Positions 6,436 to 13,393 of a DNA stretch of 21,441 nucleotides are shown piece after piece; the stretch's first letter is position 1; each line of letters starts with the position of its first letter. The position numbers were made by a program, and so were the translations under genes. The stretch spans positions 1 to 21,441 of the forward strand of contig JAVBNA010000048.1 of the NCBI GenBank assembly GCA_031551875.1, given 5' to 3'. This DNA is from JAVBNA01 sp031551875. Lineage in GTDB: Bacteria > Bacillota > Clostridia > Oscillospirales > Acutalibacteraceae. The notes under the pieces were generated by a model. It did not search any database and had not been told where the DNA came from. It saw only the letters and a program-made list of their open reading frames with translations.

Positions 6436-8910
6436 GTGTTTGAATTTGAAAGATTCACAAAAGCGGCCAACGCTGCGCTCAACAGCGCCATTGAGGTAGC
6501 GCAGGAACTGGGACATACCTATATCGGCAGCGAGCATATGCTTCTCGGCATATTAAAAGAGGAGAACGGCCTCGCCTTCAACGTTCTGAGTGACAAGGGC
6601 GTCACCTATGAGACGATGGAGGCCAAGATTGCCCAGTCGGAGGGGCAGGGCAGCCCCACCAATCTCTCACCGAATGACTTCACCCCCCGCGGCAAGCGGG
6701 TGCTTCAGGCGGCCATGCTCAACGCGAGCCGCTTCGGCCACGATTATGTGGGCACGGAGCATTTGCTGCTGTCCATCGTCAGCGAGTCGGACAGCTATGC
6801 CGTACGCTTTTTGCAGGAGCTGGGCGTCACCCAACGGGACGTCCTTGAGAGCATCAAAGAGGTGTTCGACACCGGAGAGCTACACGAGGAAGCCTCCTCC
6901 TTCGGCTATTCCGCGCCGGTGGGCATGACCCAGCCGTCGGGCAAGGGAAGCGGCAAATCCAAAACAAAGACGCTTGACCAATTTGGGCGAGACCTGACCG
7001 AGGAGGCTCGAAAGGGCAACATCGACCCGGTGATTGGCCGTCAGAAGGAGATCGACCGCGTCATCCAGATTTTGTCCAGACGCACCAAGAACAACCCCTG
7101 TCTGATCGGCGAGCCGGGCGTCGGAAAAACCGCCATTGCCGAGGGGCTGGCGCTCAAGATCGTGTCGGGCGAGGCGCCCGAGCACCTCAAGGACAAGCGG
7201 CTGTTTTCGCTCGATCTCAGCGGCATGGTCGCGGGGACCAAGTACCGCGGCGACTTTGAGGAACGCATTAAAAACGCAATGAATGAGGTCAAAAACGCCG
7301 GCAATGTTATTCTGTTCATTGACGAACTGCACAACCTGATCGGCGCGGGCTCGGCCGAGGGCTCGGCCGACGCCTCCAACATTTTGAAGCCCGCCCTCGC
7401 GCGGGGCGATTTGCAGGTGATCGGCGCGACCACGATCGACGAATACCGCAAGCACGTGGAAAAGGACGCCGCGCTCGAACGCCGGTTCCAGCCGGTCATG
7501 GTGGGAGAGCCCACCGAGGAGGAGGCCGTGCAGATTCTGAAGGGTTTGCGTGACCGCTATGAAGCCCATCACAAGGTTAAGATTTCCGATGAGGCGATCG
7601 AGAGCGCGGTCAAGCTGTCGGCGCGCTATATTGCTGACCGTTTTCTGCCCGACAAGGCGATCGATCTGGTAGACGAGGCGGCCTCGCGGGTGCGCCTGCG
7701 GACGCTGACCGAGCCGGACGACCTCAAGGAAATGGAAAAGCAGGTGCGGGGGGTTGAGCGGGAGAAATCCGCCGCCGTTGACGCACAGGATTTTGAACGC
7801 GCCGCCAACCTGCGCGACGAAGAAAAAAAGCTGCGTGAGCAGCTCGAGGAGCAGAAACGTCTCTGGCAGGATGAGAACGCCCGACTGTCGGGCGAGGTTA
7901 TCGAGCAGGACATCGCCGCGATCGTCTCCAGCTGGACCGGCGTACCGGTCGTACAGCTGACCGAGGAGGAGAGTGAGCGGCTGCTCAAAATGGAGAGCAT
8001 CCTCCATGAGCGGCTGGTCGGGCAGGACGAGGCGGTCACCGCCGTCTCCAAAGCCATCCGCCGGGGACGCGTGGGTCTCAAGGATCCCCGCCGCCCCGTG
8101 GGCTCGTTCATTTTCCTCGGCCCCACCGGTGTGGGCAAGACCGAGCTGACTAAGGCGCTGGCCGCCGCCATGTTCGGGGACGAGAACGCCTTGATCCGCA
8201 TGGACATGTCTGAATACATGGAAAAGCATACGGTCAGCAAGCTGATTGGCTCGCCGCCCGGCTATGTCGGCTTTGACGAGGGCGGGCAGCTGACCGAAAA
8301 GGTGCGCCGCCGCCCCTATTCGGTTATCCTGTTTGACGAGATCGAAAAAGCGCACCCCGACATTTTTAATATGCTGCTTCAGATTCTGGAGGACGGACGG
8401 CTGACCGATTCCCAAGGACGCGTTGTGGACTTCAAAAATACGATTATTATCATGACCTCCAACGTGGGCGCGCGCCTGATCACCGAGCAGAAGGGCAGCT
8501 TGGGCTTTGCCGCAGGCGGCTCGTCGGGCGAAGAGGATTACGAAAAGACGCGGGAAGCGGTGCTGAGTGAGCTCAAAAAGACCTTCCGCCCCGAGTTTCT
8601 CAACCGCGTGGACGACATCATCGTTTTCCACAAGCTGTCAGAGGAGGACATCCACGAGATTGCCCGCAAGATGCTCGAAGGGCTCATAAAGCGGGTGGGC
8701 GACATGGGCGTCGCGCTCGAGGTGACAGAGGCGGCTGTGGACGCGGTTGCCAAGGCGGGCTTTGACCCGGTGTACGGCGCGCGTCCGCTCCGCCGCACCA
8801 TCCAGACCGGTATTGAGGACGCGCTGTCCGAGCAGATGCTCGAAGGAAAAATTACCACGGAGCACAAAGTCGTCTGCGACTATGCCGAGGGGAAATATGT
8901 GTTCCGCTAA
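6436..8910 (+). CDS. clpC: ATP-dependent unfoldase ClpC
   Basis: ClpC is the Hsp100 ring that unfolds phosphoarginine-marked proteins for the ClpP protease. The 824-residue product has an N domain of two Clp repeats (about 1-145). The first AAA module has Walker A GEPGVGKT near 225 and Walker B ILFIDELHN. A middle domain with a UVR motif lies near 450 (DAQDFERAANLRDEE). The second AAA module has Walker A GPTGVGKT near 562, VILFDEIEKAHPD and sensor-2 GARPLRR. The ClpP-binding loop LGF lies near 689 (GSLGFAAGG). I chose the GTG at 6436: AAAGGAG stands 8 bases upstream and VFEFERFTKAA is the family start. It is the last gene of the CtsR operon and is followed by a hairpin. radA and disA, which often follow in Bacilli, are absent. 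Confidence 0.97.
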   Translation: MFEFERFTKAANAALNSAIEVAQELGHTYIGSEHMLLGILKEENGLAFNVLSDKGVTYETMEAKIAQSEGQGSPTNLSPNDFTPRGKRVLQAAMLNASRFGHDYVGTEHLLLSIVSESDSYAVRFLQELGVTQRDVLESIKEVFDTGELHEEASSFGYSAPVGMTQPSGKGSGKSKTKTLDQFGRDLTEEARKGNIDPVIGRQKEIDRVIQILSRRTKNNPCLIGEPGVGKTAIAEGLALKIVSGEAPEHLKDKRLFSLDLSGMVAGTKYRGDFEERIKNAMNEVKNAGNVILFIDELHNLIGAGSAEGSADASNILKPALARGDLQVIGATTIDEYRKHVEKDAALERRFQPVMVGEPTEEEAVQILKGLRDRYEAHHKVKISDEAIESAVKLSARYIADRFLPDKAIDLVDEAASRVRLRTLTEPDDLKEMEKQVRGVEREKSAAVDAQDFERAANLRDEEKKLREQLEEQKRLWQDENARLSGEVIEQDIAAIVSSWTGVPVVQLTEEESERLLKMESILHERLVGQDEAVTAVSKAIRRGRVGLKDPRRPVGSFIFLGPTGVGKTELTKALAAAMFGDENALIRMDMSEYMEKHTVSKLIGSPPGYVGFDEGGQLTEKVRRRPYSVILFDEIEKAHPDIFNMLLQILEDGRLTDSQGRVVDFKNTIIIMTSNVGARLITEQKGSLGFAAGGSSGEEDYEKTREAVLSELKKTFRPEFLNRVDDIIVFHKLSEEDIHEIARKMLEGLIKRVGDMGVALEVTEAAVDAVAKAGFDPVYGARPLRRTIQTGIEDALSEQMLEGKITTEHKVVCDYAEGKYVFR

Positions 8911-8920
8911 ATTTGGAATG

Positions 8921-8976
8921 GGTCGCCGCAGGAAAGGGATTAACGCCTTCCCGCGGCGGCCCTGTCTGCAATTTTT
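8921..8976 (+). terminator. Terminator of the clpC operon
   Basis: A GC-rich imperfect inverted repeat (about 8923-8937 with 8946-8960) is followed by a T run at 8972-8976. It starts 11 bases after clpC. The mispaired stem and the gap before the T run make it weaker than the other terminators here. Confidence 0.55.
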
Positions 8977-9001
8977 CTAATGGAATCTGCGATTCAAAGC
9001 C

Positions 9002-9030
9002 TTGTGTTACGTGCAAAATTGTTATATAAT
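9002..9030 (+). promoter_or_regulatory. Sigma-A-type promoter of the PHP-TSCPD unit
   Basis: TTGTGT (9002-9007), a 17-base spacer and a perfect TATAAT (9025-9030) lie 38 bases before the PHP gene start. Confidence 0.7.
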
Positions 9031-9068
9031 GAAATGTACAACATATTGATGGAGAAGGACGTGACTAC

Positions 9069-9920
9069 ATGGCAGCGGATTTGCATTGCCATACTAAAAT
9101 ATCGGACGGCGCGGTGAGCATCGAGGAACTGGTCATGCTGGCCAAGGGGCGGGGCGTGACCACTCTGGCGGTGACCGACCATGATACGCTCGCCGGTGCG
9201 ACGCGCGCAAAAATACTGGGCGAGAGGCAGGGCGTGGAGGTCATCGTGGGCATTGAGCTTTCGGCGATGGACGACGCCCGCGGGCGCAAGGTGCATGTGC
9301 TGGGCTATTTGCCTGACAGCCCCGACCGCCTGGAGATTCTGTGCCGCCGTACAGCCGAGCAGCGCAAGCGCGCCGCGCTGATCATGATGCAGAAGGTGAT
9401 GAGGCGCTACCCCATCACGCTGGACATGGTGATGCGCCGAGCGCAGGGCAGCACGAATATTTACAAGCAGCACATCATGCATGCGCTGATGGACGGCGGG
9501 TATGCCGACAGCTTTTACGGCGATGTGTATGAGGAGCTTTTTGCCTACCAGAAGGGCATTGCCTATGTGGAGATCGCTTACCCCGAAGTGCGCGAGTGCA
9601 TCAACCTGATTCGCAGCGCGGGCGGAATTGCCGTGCTGGCCCATCCGGCGGTGTACGACAGCTATGAGCTGATGGAGGAGCTGGTGCACGAAAAAATGCT
9701 CGACGGCGTTGAGGTGTGGCACCCCCGCAACAATGACAACGACGCGGTCGTGCTGACCGCCTTCGCACAAAAAAACGGCCTCTTGTGCACCGGGGGAACC
9801 GATTTTCACGGTTCCTACGGGCCAAAGGCAATGCCGCTGGGATCAATCACCACACCGGATGAGTATGTGAAGGAATTCAGGCAGTTTAAAGAGCGCCGGA
9901 GGCGCGCTAAATCAATCTGA
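9069..9920 (+). CDS. PHP-domain metal-dependent phosphoesterase
   Basis: This 283-residue protein belongs to the PHP family of the YciV/TrpH type. Family members hydrolyse phosphate from short nucleotides or RNA ends using a trinuclear metal centre. Motifs are the N-terminal DLHCHTKISDG (HxH), TDHDT, GIELSA, the histidine in VLAHPA and the C-terminal GGTDFHG. Length fits the roughly 280-residue subfamily, and no extra domain is present. The exact substrate cannot be read from sequence: 3',5'-bisnucleotide phosphatase or RNA 5'-end exonuclease activity is the known range. GGAGAAGGACG precedes the ATG. It is the first gene of a likely three-gene operon. Confidence 0.92.
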   Translation: MAADLHCHTKISDGAVSIEELVMLAKGRGVTTLAVTDHDTLAGATRAKILGERQGVEVIVGIELSAMDDARGRKVHVLGYLPDSPDRLEILCRRTAEQRKRAALIMMQKVMRRYPITLDMVMRRAQGSTNIYKQHIMHALMDGGYADSFYGDVYEELFAYQKGIAYVEIAYPEVRECINLIRSAGGIAVLAHPAVYDSYELMEELVHEKMLDGVEVWHPRNNDNDAVVLTAFAQKNGLLCTGGTDFHGSYGPKAMPLGSITTPDEYVKEFRQFKERRRRAKSI

Positions 9921-9936
9921 GCAAAAAGGTGATACT

Positions 9937-10191
9937 GTGAAAAAAGTCTATAAAACAAAAGGAACCTGCTCTTCGGAAATTCAGGTGGAGGTCAATGACG
10001 GCGTCGTGAGCGCGGTGGACTTTATTGGCGGCTGCGGGGGAAATGCGAAGGGAATCGCCGCCCTGATCAAAGGGATGCCGGTCGACACGGTGATCGAAAA
10101 GCTCGAGGGACTTACCTGCGATTTCCGGGGCACCTCATGTCCAGACCAGCTGGCTCGCGCCCTCAAAGAGATGAAGCAAAATGAAAGCTGA
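9937..10191 (+). CDS. TSCPD-domain protein (TIGR03905-like)
   Basis: This 84-residue protein contains the TSCPD domain, named from the motif TSCPDQLA near its C-terminus. It also shows CSSEIQVEV and the Cys/Gly-rich turn FIGGCGGN, with four cysteines that could bind metal or a cofactor. Similar small proteins are common in Clostridia; their molecular function is not established as far as I know. The start is GTG at 9937, preceded by AAAAAGGTG, and lies 16 bases after the PHP gene, so the two are almost certainly co-transcribed. Confidence 0.9.
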   Translation: MKKVYKTKGTCSSEIQVEVNDGVVSAVDFIGGCGGNAKGIAALIKGMPVDTVIEKLEGLTCDFRGTSCPDQLARALKEMKQNES

Positions 10192-10229
10192 CAAACCCTG
10201 AACGTCCGGCGGAAAGTGAGGTGACAGGC

Positions 10230-10814
10230 ATGCAGTTTCAGAGAGAGCCATGCGATGACAGCGACATGAAAATCGCCCGTATGCCTTCGCCGGTGGAGCG
10301 GGTTCATGAGGCGCTTGGGCGCGCGGATGAGGGCGACTACATTCGCAATAAGGACAACGGGAATCTGAAAAAGGCGCGCGAACTGGGAGAAGCGCTGGCG
10401 AAGATTGCGCTGGAGCATGAGGAATCCCTGATGAAGTGGGGTCTTTTCCCCGACGGGGCCGACCAGAGCCTGGCCTCACAAAAGCGAATTCTGATGTGCT
10501 TTGCGCTGACCGCAGGAGCGCGGTCACTTTTGTCCAACGACTATGTCGCCAACACCACCCTGAACGTCTGCTATGACTTGATCAAGACAAGTGACCTGGA
10601 GTTTTATGACGATGTGCAGGAGGCGGGAGAGTACTCCTTCTACTACCTGGACCTGCGCCGCAAGGGGCAGGTGGAGCACAGCATCGGCCGTACGTTCGCC
10701 ATGCTGTGCGGGCAGGACGGCAACAGCGTGTTCAGCGAGCTCGGCGAGGTGCTCTACTGCCGTTTTTACCACGAGGGATGCAAAATTACAAGAACCTATG
10801 ATTTTATTCCATAA
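10230..10814 (+). CDS. Conserved-looking protein of unknown function
   Basis: The 194-residue soluble product has no signal peptide and no membrane helix. It is largely helical by composition. Notable segments are ARMPSPVERVHEALGRADEGDY, a region with Lys/Glu-rich helices, and a Tyr-rich part (EYSFYYLDLRRKG). I do not recognise the family and see no catalytic motif. The ATG at 10230 is preceded by AGGTG 7 bases upstream; a GTG at 10221 is the alternative. It starts 38 bases after the TSCPD gene without a terminator and ends 1 base before a bidirectional terminator, so it is likely the third gene of the PHP unit. Confidence 0.85.
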   Translation: MQFQREPCDDSDMKIARMPSPVERVHEALGRADEGDYIRNKDNGNLKKARELGEALAKIALEHEESLMKWGLFPDGADQSLASQKRILMCFALTAGARSLLSNDYVANTTLNVCYDLIKTSDLEFYDDVQEAGEYSFYYLDLRRKGQVEHSIGRTFAMLCGQDGNSVFSELGEVLYCRFYHEGCKITRTYDFIP

Positions 10815-10870
10815 AAAACCGACTGTTCACAGAGGCAGCCTACTGCCCGGAACAGCCGGTTTTATTCTTT
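10815..10870. terminator. Bidirectional branched terminator
   Basis: AAAACCG (10815-10821) pairs with CGGTTTT (10857-10863), and the stem continues as CTGTTC/GAACAG after one mismatch. An inner GGCAG/CTGCC hairpin caps it. Plus-strand T-rich bases follow, and on the minus strand six T residues follow. It separates the PHP unit from the convergent minus-strand gene ending at 10878. Confidence 0.85.
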
Positions 10871-10877
10871 ACGTGTG

Positions 10878-11180
10878 TCATTTTTCCGAAAGGGCTCTCT
10901 CCAGCCACGCATCGGCAATGTCGATGGCATCCCACAGCCCATCCTTTTCGGATACCTTGATGATCTGCTTGCGGGTGCGGATTGCGGGGTCGGTATACAT
11001 AAGCTGAACCGAAACCTTGTCGGCCACATCCATGTCAAGCAGCTTTTTTTTGCTCTTGATCTCCATTTTGATGACATATTTCTGTGCCATATCGCCATAG
11101 TACAGTACATCGCCAGAGCGAACAAGAGGTTTGTTTTTGTAAGTCATGAACTGCTGGCTGTCTTTTTCCGCTTTACTCAT
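10878..11180 (-). CDS. Small cytoplasmic protein of unknown function
   Basis: The 100-residue product is charged and soluble. An N-terminal segment (LVRSGDVLYYGDMAQKYVIKMEI) looks like beta strands. After a KSKKK turn, a C-terminal half ends in an acidic helix (DAIDIADAWLERALSEK). I do not recognise a named family. GGAGG lies 10 bases before the ATG. It has its own promoter (11221-11249) and shares the bidirectional terminator at 10815, so it appears to be monocistronic. The gene call is supported by ribosome site, promoter and terminator. Confidence 0.82.
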   Translation of the reverse strand: MSKAEKDSQQFMTYKNKPLVRSGDVLYYGDMAQKYVIKMEIKSKKKLLDMDVADKVSVQLMYTDPAIRTRKQIIKVSEKDGLWDAIDIADAWLERALSEK

Positions 11181-11220
11181 ATGCGTTTCGCCTCCTGTCT
11201 TTCACCATTCATATTTAAAT

Positions 11221-11249
11221 AGTATAGCACATTTGCGCACAAACGTAAA
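11221..11249 (-). promoter_or_regulatory. Sigma-A-type promoter for the 100-residue protein gene
   Basis: On the minus strand TTTACG (11249-11244), a 17-base spacer and TATACT (11226-11221) precede the ATG at 11180 by about 40 bases. Confidence 0.6.
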
Positions 11250-11255
11250 GCCCCT

Positions 11256-11426
11256 TTATCGGATTTCCGTGTCTTCGTGAGTCGCCTTCTTTTTTGAGGG
11301 GAGAAGGTCAATGCTCCGAACGATCAGCCAGTCTATAAATGCATCAAAGGCAAAGATGACAAAGCCAGCCAGCGCGGAACTCACATGGAGGATGCACCAG
11401 TGCTTCAGCGAAGTCCTGTTTTTCAG
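11256..11426 (-). CDS. Possible small membrane peptide lacking a standard start
   Basis: Minus-strand translation gives a peptide with the helix VSSALAGFVIFAFDAFIDWLIV followed by a charged tail ending DTEIR. The frame is closed upstream by a stop at 11457-11459. No ATG or TTG is available: only CTG at 11426 (56 residues, weak GAGAAAG upstream) or GTG at 11384 (42 residues, no ribosome site). It lies between the ireB terminator and the promoter of the next gene. It may be a gene remnant, a non-standard start or chance. Confidence 0.25.
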   Translation of the reverse strand: MKNRTSLKHWCILHVSSALAGFVIFAFDAFIDWLIVRSIDLLPSKKKATHEDTEIR

Positions 11427-11438
11427 GATTTCTTTCTC

Positions 11439-11468
11439 AAAAAACCGGCCGCCTTTTCACGGGCGGCC
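11439..11468 (-). terminator. Rho-independent terminator of ireB
   Basis: On the minus strand GGCCGCC and GGCGGCC form a perfect 7-base stem around an 8-base loop and are followed by GG and six T residues (11444-11439). It begins 10 bases after the ireB stop. Confidence 0.88.
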
Positions 11469-11478
11469 AGGTCGTTCG

Positions 11479-11724
11479 TTATTCGTCCAGATAGGAGCGC
11501 ACAAGCACCTGCAAAAGCTCATCGCGGTCGATCCGCCGGATCAAGCTCCGAGCGTTGTTGTGTGTCGTGATATACGTTGGATCCTCCGAGAGGATATACC
11601 CGACAATTTGGTTGATGGGATTGTAGCCTTTTTCTTTGAGCGCATCATATACAGCGGTCAGTTTCATCCGAATTTCTTCCTCGCGGTCAGAGCCGAGAGA
11701 AAATGTGACAGTTTTATCGAGCAC
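11479..11724 (-). CDS. ireB: IreB-family regulatory phosphoprotein
   Basis: IreB is a small Firmicutes phosphoprotein that in Enterococcus is a substrate of the PASTA kinase IreK and modulates cephalosporin resistance. The 81-residue product carries the highly conserved block VYDALKEKGYNPINQIVGYI followed by DPTYITTHNNARSLIRRIDRDELL. The N-terminus keeps threonines (T5 and T7 in LDKTVTF) at about the positions phosphorylated in Enterococcus. I chose the GTG at 11724 because GGAGGTG stands 6 bases upstream and LDKT is the family start; a TTG at 11745 would place the ribosome site inside the gene. It is monocistronic, not beside alaS/ruvX genes as in many Firmicutes. No PASTA kinase gene is in this window. 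Confidence 0.93.
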   Translation of the reverse strand: MLDKTVTFSLGSDREEEIRMKLTAVYDALKEKGYNPINQIVGYILSEDPTYITTHNNARSLIRRIDRDELLQVLVRSYLDE

Positions 11725-11746
11725 GCAATTCACCTCCGTAACCAAA

Positions 11747-11775
11747 ATGATACACTATTTTATACTCGAATTCAA
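11747..11775 (-). promoter_or_regulatory. Sigma-A-type promoter for ireB
   Basis: On the minus strand TTGAAT (11775-11770), a 17-base spacer and TATCAT (11752-11747) lie 22 bases before the GTG at 11724, giving a short leader that contains GGAGGTG. Confidence 0.6.
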
Positions 11776-11832
11776 GAAGTATTTGTTAAGAGACGCGTAC
11801 AATTTTGTGAAGGACTTCAAATGATTGTTTTT

Positions 11833-11861
11833 AAATATTTCCTGATGGGATATCACACAAG
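11833..11861 (+). promoter_or_regulatory. Candidate sigma-E-type promoter for the LysM-GH18 gene
   Basis: AAATATT (11833-11839), a 14-base spacer and CACACAAG (11854-11861) match KMATATT-N14-CATACAHT at 6 of 7 and 6 of 8 positions. Related YaaH/SleL genes are mother-cell genes in Bacillus. If used, the transcript would have a leader of about 190 bases. Confidence 0.4.
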
Positions 11862-11893
11862 TGAGTACTGTCCATGAAAGTAAATCAGCGGAT

Positions 11894-11930
11894 GGGAGTA
11901 GAACGCCAGGAACAATAGGTGCCTACCCTC
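11894..11930 (+). ncRNA. Hairpin in the LysM-GH18 leader, possible cis-regulatory element
   Basis: GGGAGTAG (11894-11901) pairs with CTACCCTC (11923-11930) with one mismatch and a G-U pair. After a small internal loop, CGCC (11904-11907) pairs with GGTG (11918-11921) around a 10-base loop. The following CCTC can also pair with the GGAGGAGG at 11937. It matches no riboswitch class I can recall; the whole stretch 11776-12057 holds only this leader and the elements listed next. Confidence 0.35.
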
Positions 11931-11948
11931 TCACCCGGAGGAGGAAAT

Positions 11949-12131
11949 GTGTTTGATAACCCGCGCGTGAGTGTGAGGAAAAAAGAACAAAAACAGGCAT
12001 TGTTGGCGCAAAACCCCATTTTCTCGCATAGGATATGGAAAAAGGGGGTTTTATTAGATGATGCTCATTCATGTGGTACAGCCGGGGGAGAGCCTGTATG
12101 GCATCGCGTCGCTCTATGGCGTCACGGTTGA
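11949..12131 (+). CDS. Possible leader reading frame overlapping the LysM-GH18 start
   Basis: A very strong ribosome site, GGAGGAGG (11937-11944), has no obvious gene after it except two short frames. One is a GTG start at 11949 giving 60 residues, very basic at first (RVSVRKKEQKQ), that ends 74 bases inside the next gene in another frame. The other is an ATG at 11947 giving only 7 residues and stopping at 11970. Neither resembles a known protein. Translation of the longer frame would pass through the hairpin that hides the next ribosome site. Confidence 0.3.
   Translation: MFDNPRVSVRKKEQKQALLAQNPIFSHRIWKKGVLLDDAHSCGTAGGEPVWHRVALWRHG
12010..12052 (+). promoter_or_regulatory. Hairpin sequestering the LysM-GH18 ribosome binding site
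   Basis: AAAACCCC (12010-12017) can pair with GGGG and TTTT in 12044-12052, and TTTTC (12019-12023) with GAAAA (12038-12042). This makes a stem of about 13 pairs with small bulges around a 14-base loop. The only ribosome site of the downstream gene, AAAAAGGGGG, is inside the 3' arm, 9 bases before the ATG at 12058. Confidence 0.5.
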
Positions 12132-13353
12132 GGCCGTCACGATCGCCAACCAGCTCAATCCAAGCAACAATCTGGTGATCGGTCAGGCGCTGGTCATCCC
12201 GGTCGGCGACACCTACACCGTGGCTGGGGGGGATTCACTCTACCGGATCGGCGTACGGTTGGGGATTGATCCCGACATTCTTGCCCGGATCAATAACATC
12301 GCACCGGGAGCGGTGATTCGGGAGGGGCAGAAAATTACCTTACCGGCCCTGCCTAAACGCAGCGTGGAGGTCAATGCCTATGCGCAGGCACAGCAAAACG
12401 GAAGCTTCACGCTGACGACGCTGGCGGACACGGGCGACCATGCCGCCGACCTGACCTATCTCGCGCCCTTCAGCTTTGAGGTCAATGCGGACGGAAGCCT
12501 GAAGCCGATCGACGTTACGCCGCTGCGAGAGGCGGCGGCCGGCAGCGGGGCGGCGTTTATGCTGGTGGTAACCAACCTGGAAAACGGAATGTTCAGCGAT
12601 ACGCTCGGACAGACCATCCTCAACGACGAAGCCGTGCAGAACACGCTGCTCGACAACATCATTGCGACGGCGCAGGCGGGCAATTACCGTGATGTACACT
12701 TTGATTTTGAGTTCCTGCGCCCAGAGGATCGTGAAGCCTATAATGCCTTTTTGCGCAAAGCGGCTGACCGGCTGCACGCACAGGGGCTTCTCATGTCGAC
12801 GGCGCTGGCGCCAAAGACAAGCGCCAGTCAGGCGGGGAAATGGTATGAGGCGCACGATTACAGGGTGCACGGCGAGGTGGCAGACTTTGTGGTGATCATG
12901 ACATACGAGTGGGGCTACAGCGCAGGCCCGCCGCTGCCGGTTTCACCGATTGGCCCTGTACGGCAGGTGCTCCAATATGCCCTGACCGAAATCCCCGCCG
13001 ACAAGATCATGATGGGACAGAACCTATACGGGTATGACTGGCTGCTGCCCTATACGCCGGGCGGGGAGTATGCCCGTGCCATCAGCCCGCAGGAGGCCAT
13101 CGCACTTGCCCGCGACAACAGCGCTTCCATCGAATATGATTACAATGCACAGGCGCCGTTCATACGGTACTGGGACCGCTCCCGCAGGGAGCACATTGTC
13201 TGGTTTGAGGACGCGCGCTCGGTGCGTGCAAAGTTCGAGCTGCTGCGTGAGCTCAATCTGCGCGGCATCAGCTATTGGCGTCTGGGCTGGAGTTTTCCGC
13301 AAAACTGGCTCTTGCTCGGCGACCGGTTCGACATAGAAAAGCGAGAGGTATAA
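12058..13353 (+). CDS. LysM-LysM-GH18 spore peptidoglycan hydrolase, SleL/YaaH type
   Basis: Proteins of this type are spore cortex fragment-lytic N-acetylglucosaminidases. The 431-residue product has two LysM domains (about 4-48, HVVQPGESLYGIASLYGVTV; and 51-96, TYTVAGGDSLYRIGVRLGI). A glycosyl hydrolase 18 barrel follows at about 105-425. The catalytic strand reads RDVHFDFEFL, giving the DxxxDxE motif with E218 as general acid; VVIMTYEWGYSAGPP and the C-terminal ISYWRLGW are also family marks. There is no signal peptide, as in SleL/YaaH, which are made in the mother cell and deposited on the spore. The start could be ATG 12058 or 12061. Expression may be controlled by the leader hairpin. 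It ends just before a strong bidirectional terminator. Confidence 0.93.
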   Translation: MMLIHVVQPGESLYGIASLYGVTVEAVTIANQLNPSNNLVIGQALVIPVGDTYTVAGGDSLYRIGVRLGIDPDILARINNIAPGAVIREGQKITLPALPKRSVEVNAYAQAQQNGSFTLTTLADTGDHAADLTYLAPFSFEVNADGSLKPIDVTPLREAAAGSGAAFMLVVTNLENGMFSDTLGQTILNDEAVQNTLLDNIIATAQAGNYRDVHFDFEFLRPEDREAYNAFLRKAADRLHAQGLLMSTALAPKTSASQAGKWYEAHDYRVHGEVADFVVIMTYEWGYSAGPPLPVSPIGPVRQVLQYALTEIPADKIMMGQNLYGYDWLLPYTPGGEYARAISPQEAIALARDNSASIEYDYNAQAPFIRYWDRSRREHIVWFEDARSVRAKFELLRELNLRGISYWRLGWSFPQNWLLLGDRFDIEKREV

Positions 13354-13361
13354 TACAGATA

Positions 13362-13388
13362 AAAAGCCCCGCCTCAGGCGGGGCTTTT
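13362..13388. terminator. Strong bidirectional terminator
   Basis: AAAAGCCCCGCC (13362-13373) and GGCGGGGCTTTT (13377-13388) form a perfect 12-base stem around TCA. Both strands end in T runs. It serves the LysM-GH18 gene and the convergent diguanylate cyclase gene, whose stop is at 13394. Confidence 0.95.
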
Positions 13389-13393
13389 GTCGT

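Noticed and set aside
6880..8631. Long minus-strand frame (583 codons) across clpC
   Set aside because: It lies entirely antisense to the unmistakable ClpC coding sequence; long antisense frames are expected from GC-rich third codon positions, and the peptide has no recognisable domain.
11311..11877. Plus-strand frame of 188 codons over ireB
   Set aside because: The minus strand here encodes the highly conserved IreB and has a promoter and terminator; the plus frame spans both of these signals.
11881..11945. Leader compared with known riboswitches (glutamine, THF, c-di-AMP, ZTP, fluoride, T-box)
   Set aside because: None of the conserved cores I remember for these classes is present, so no class was assigned; only the hairpins are reported.
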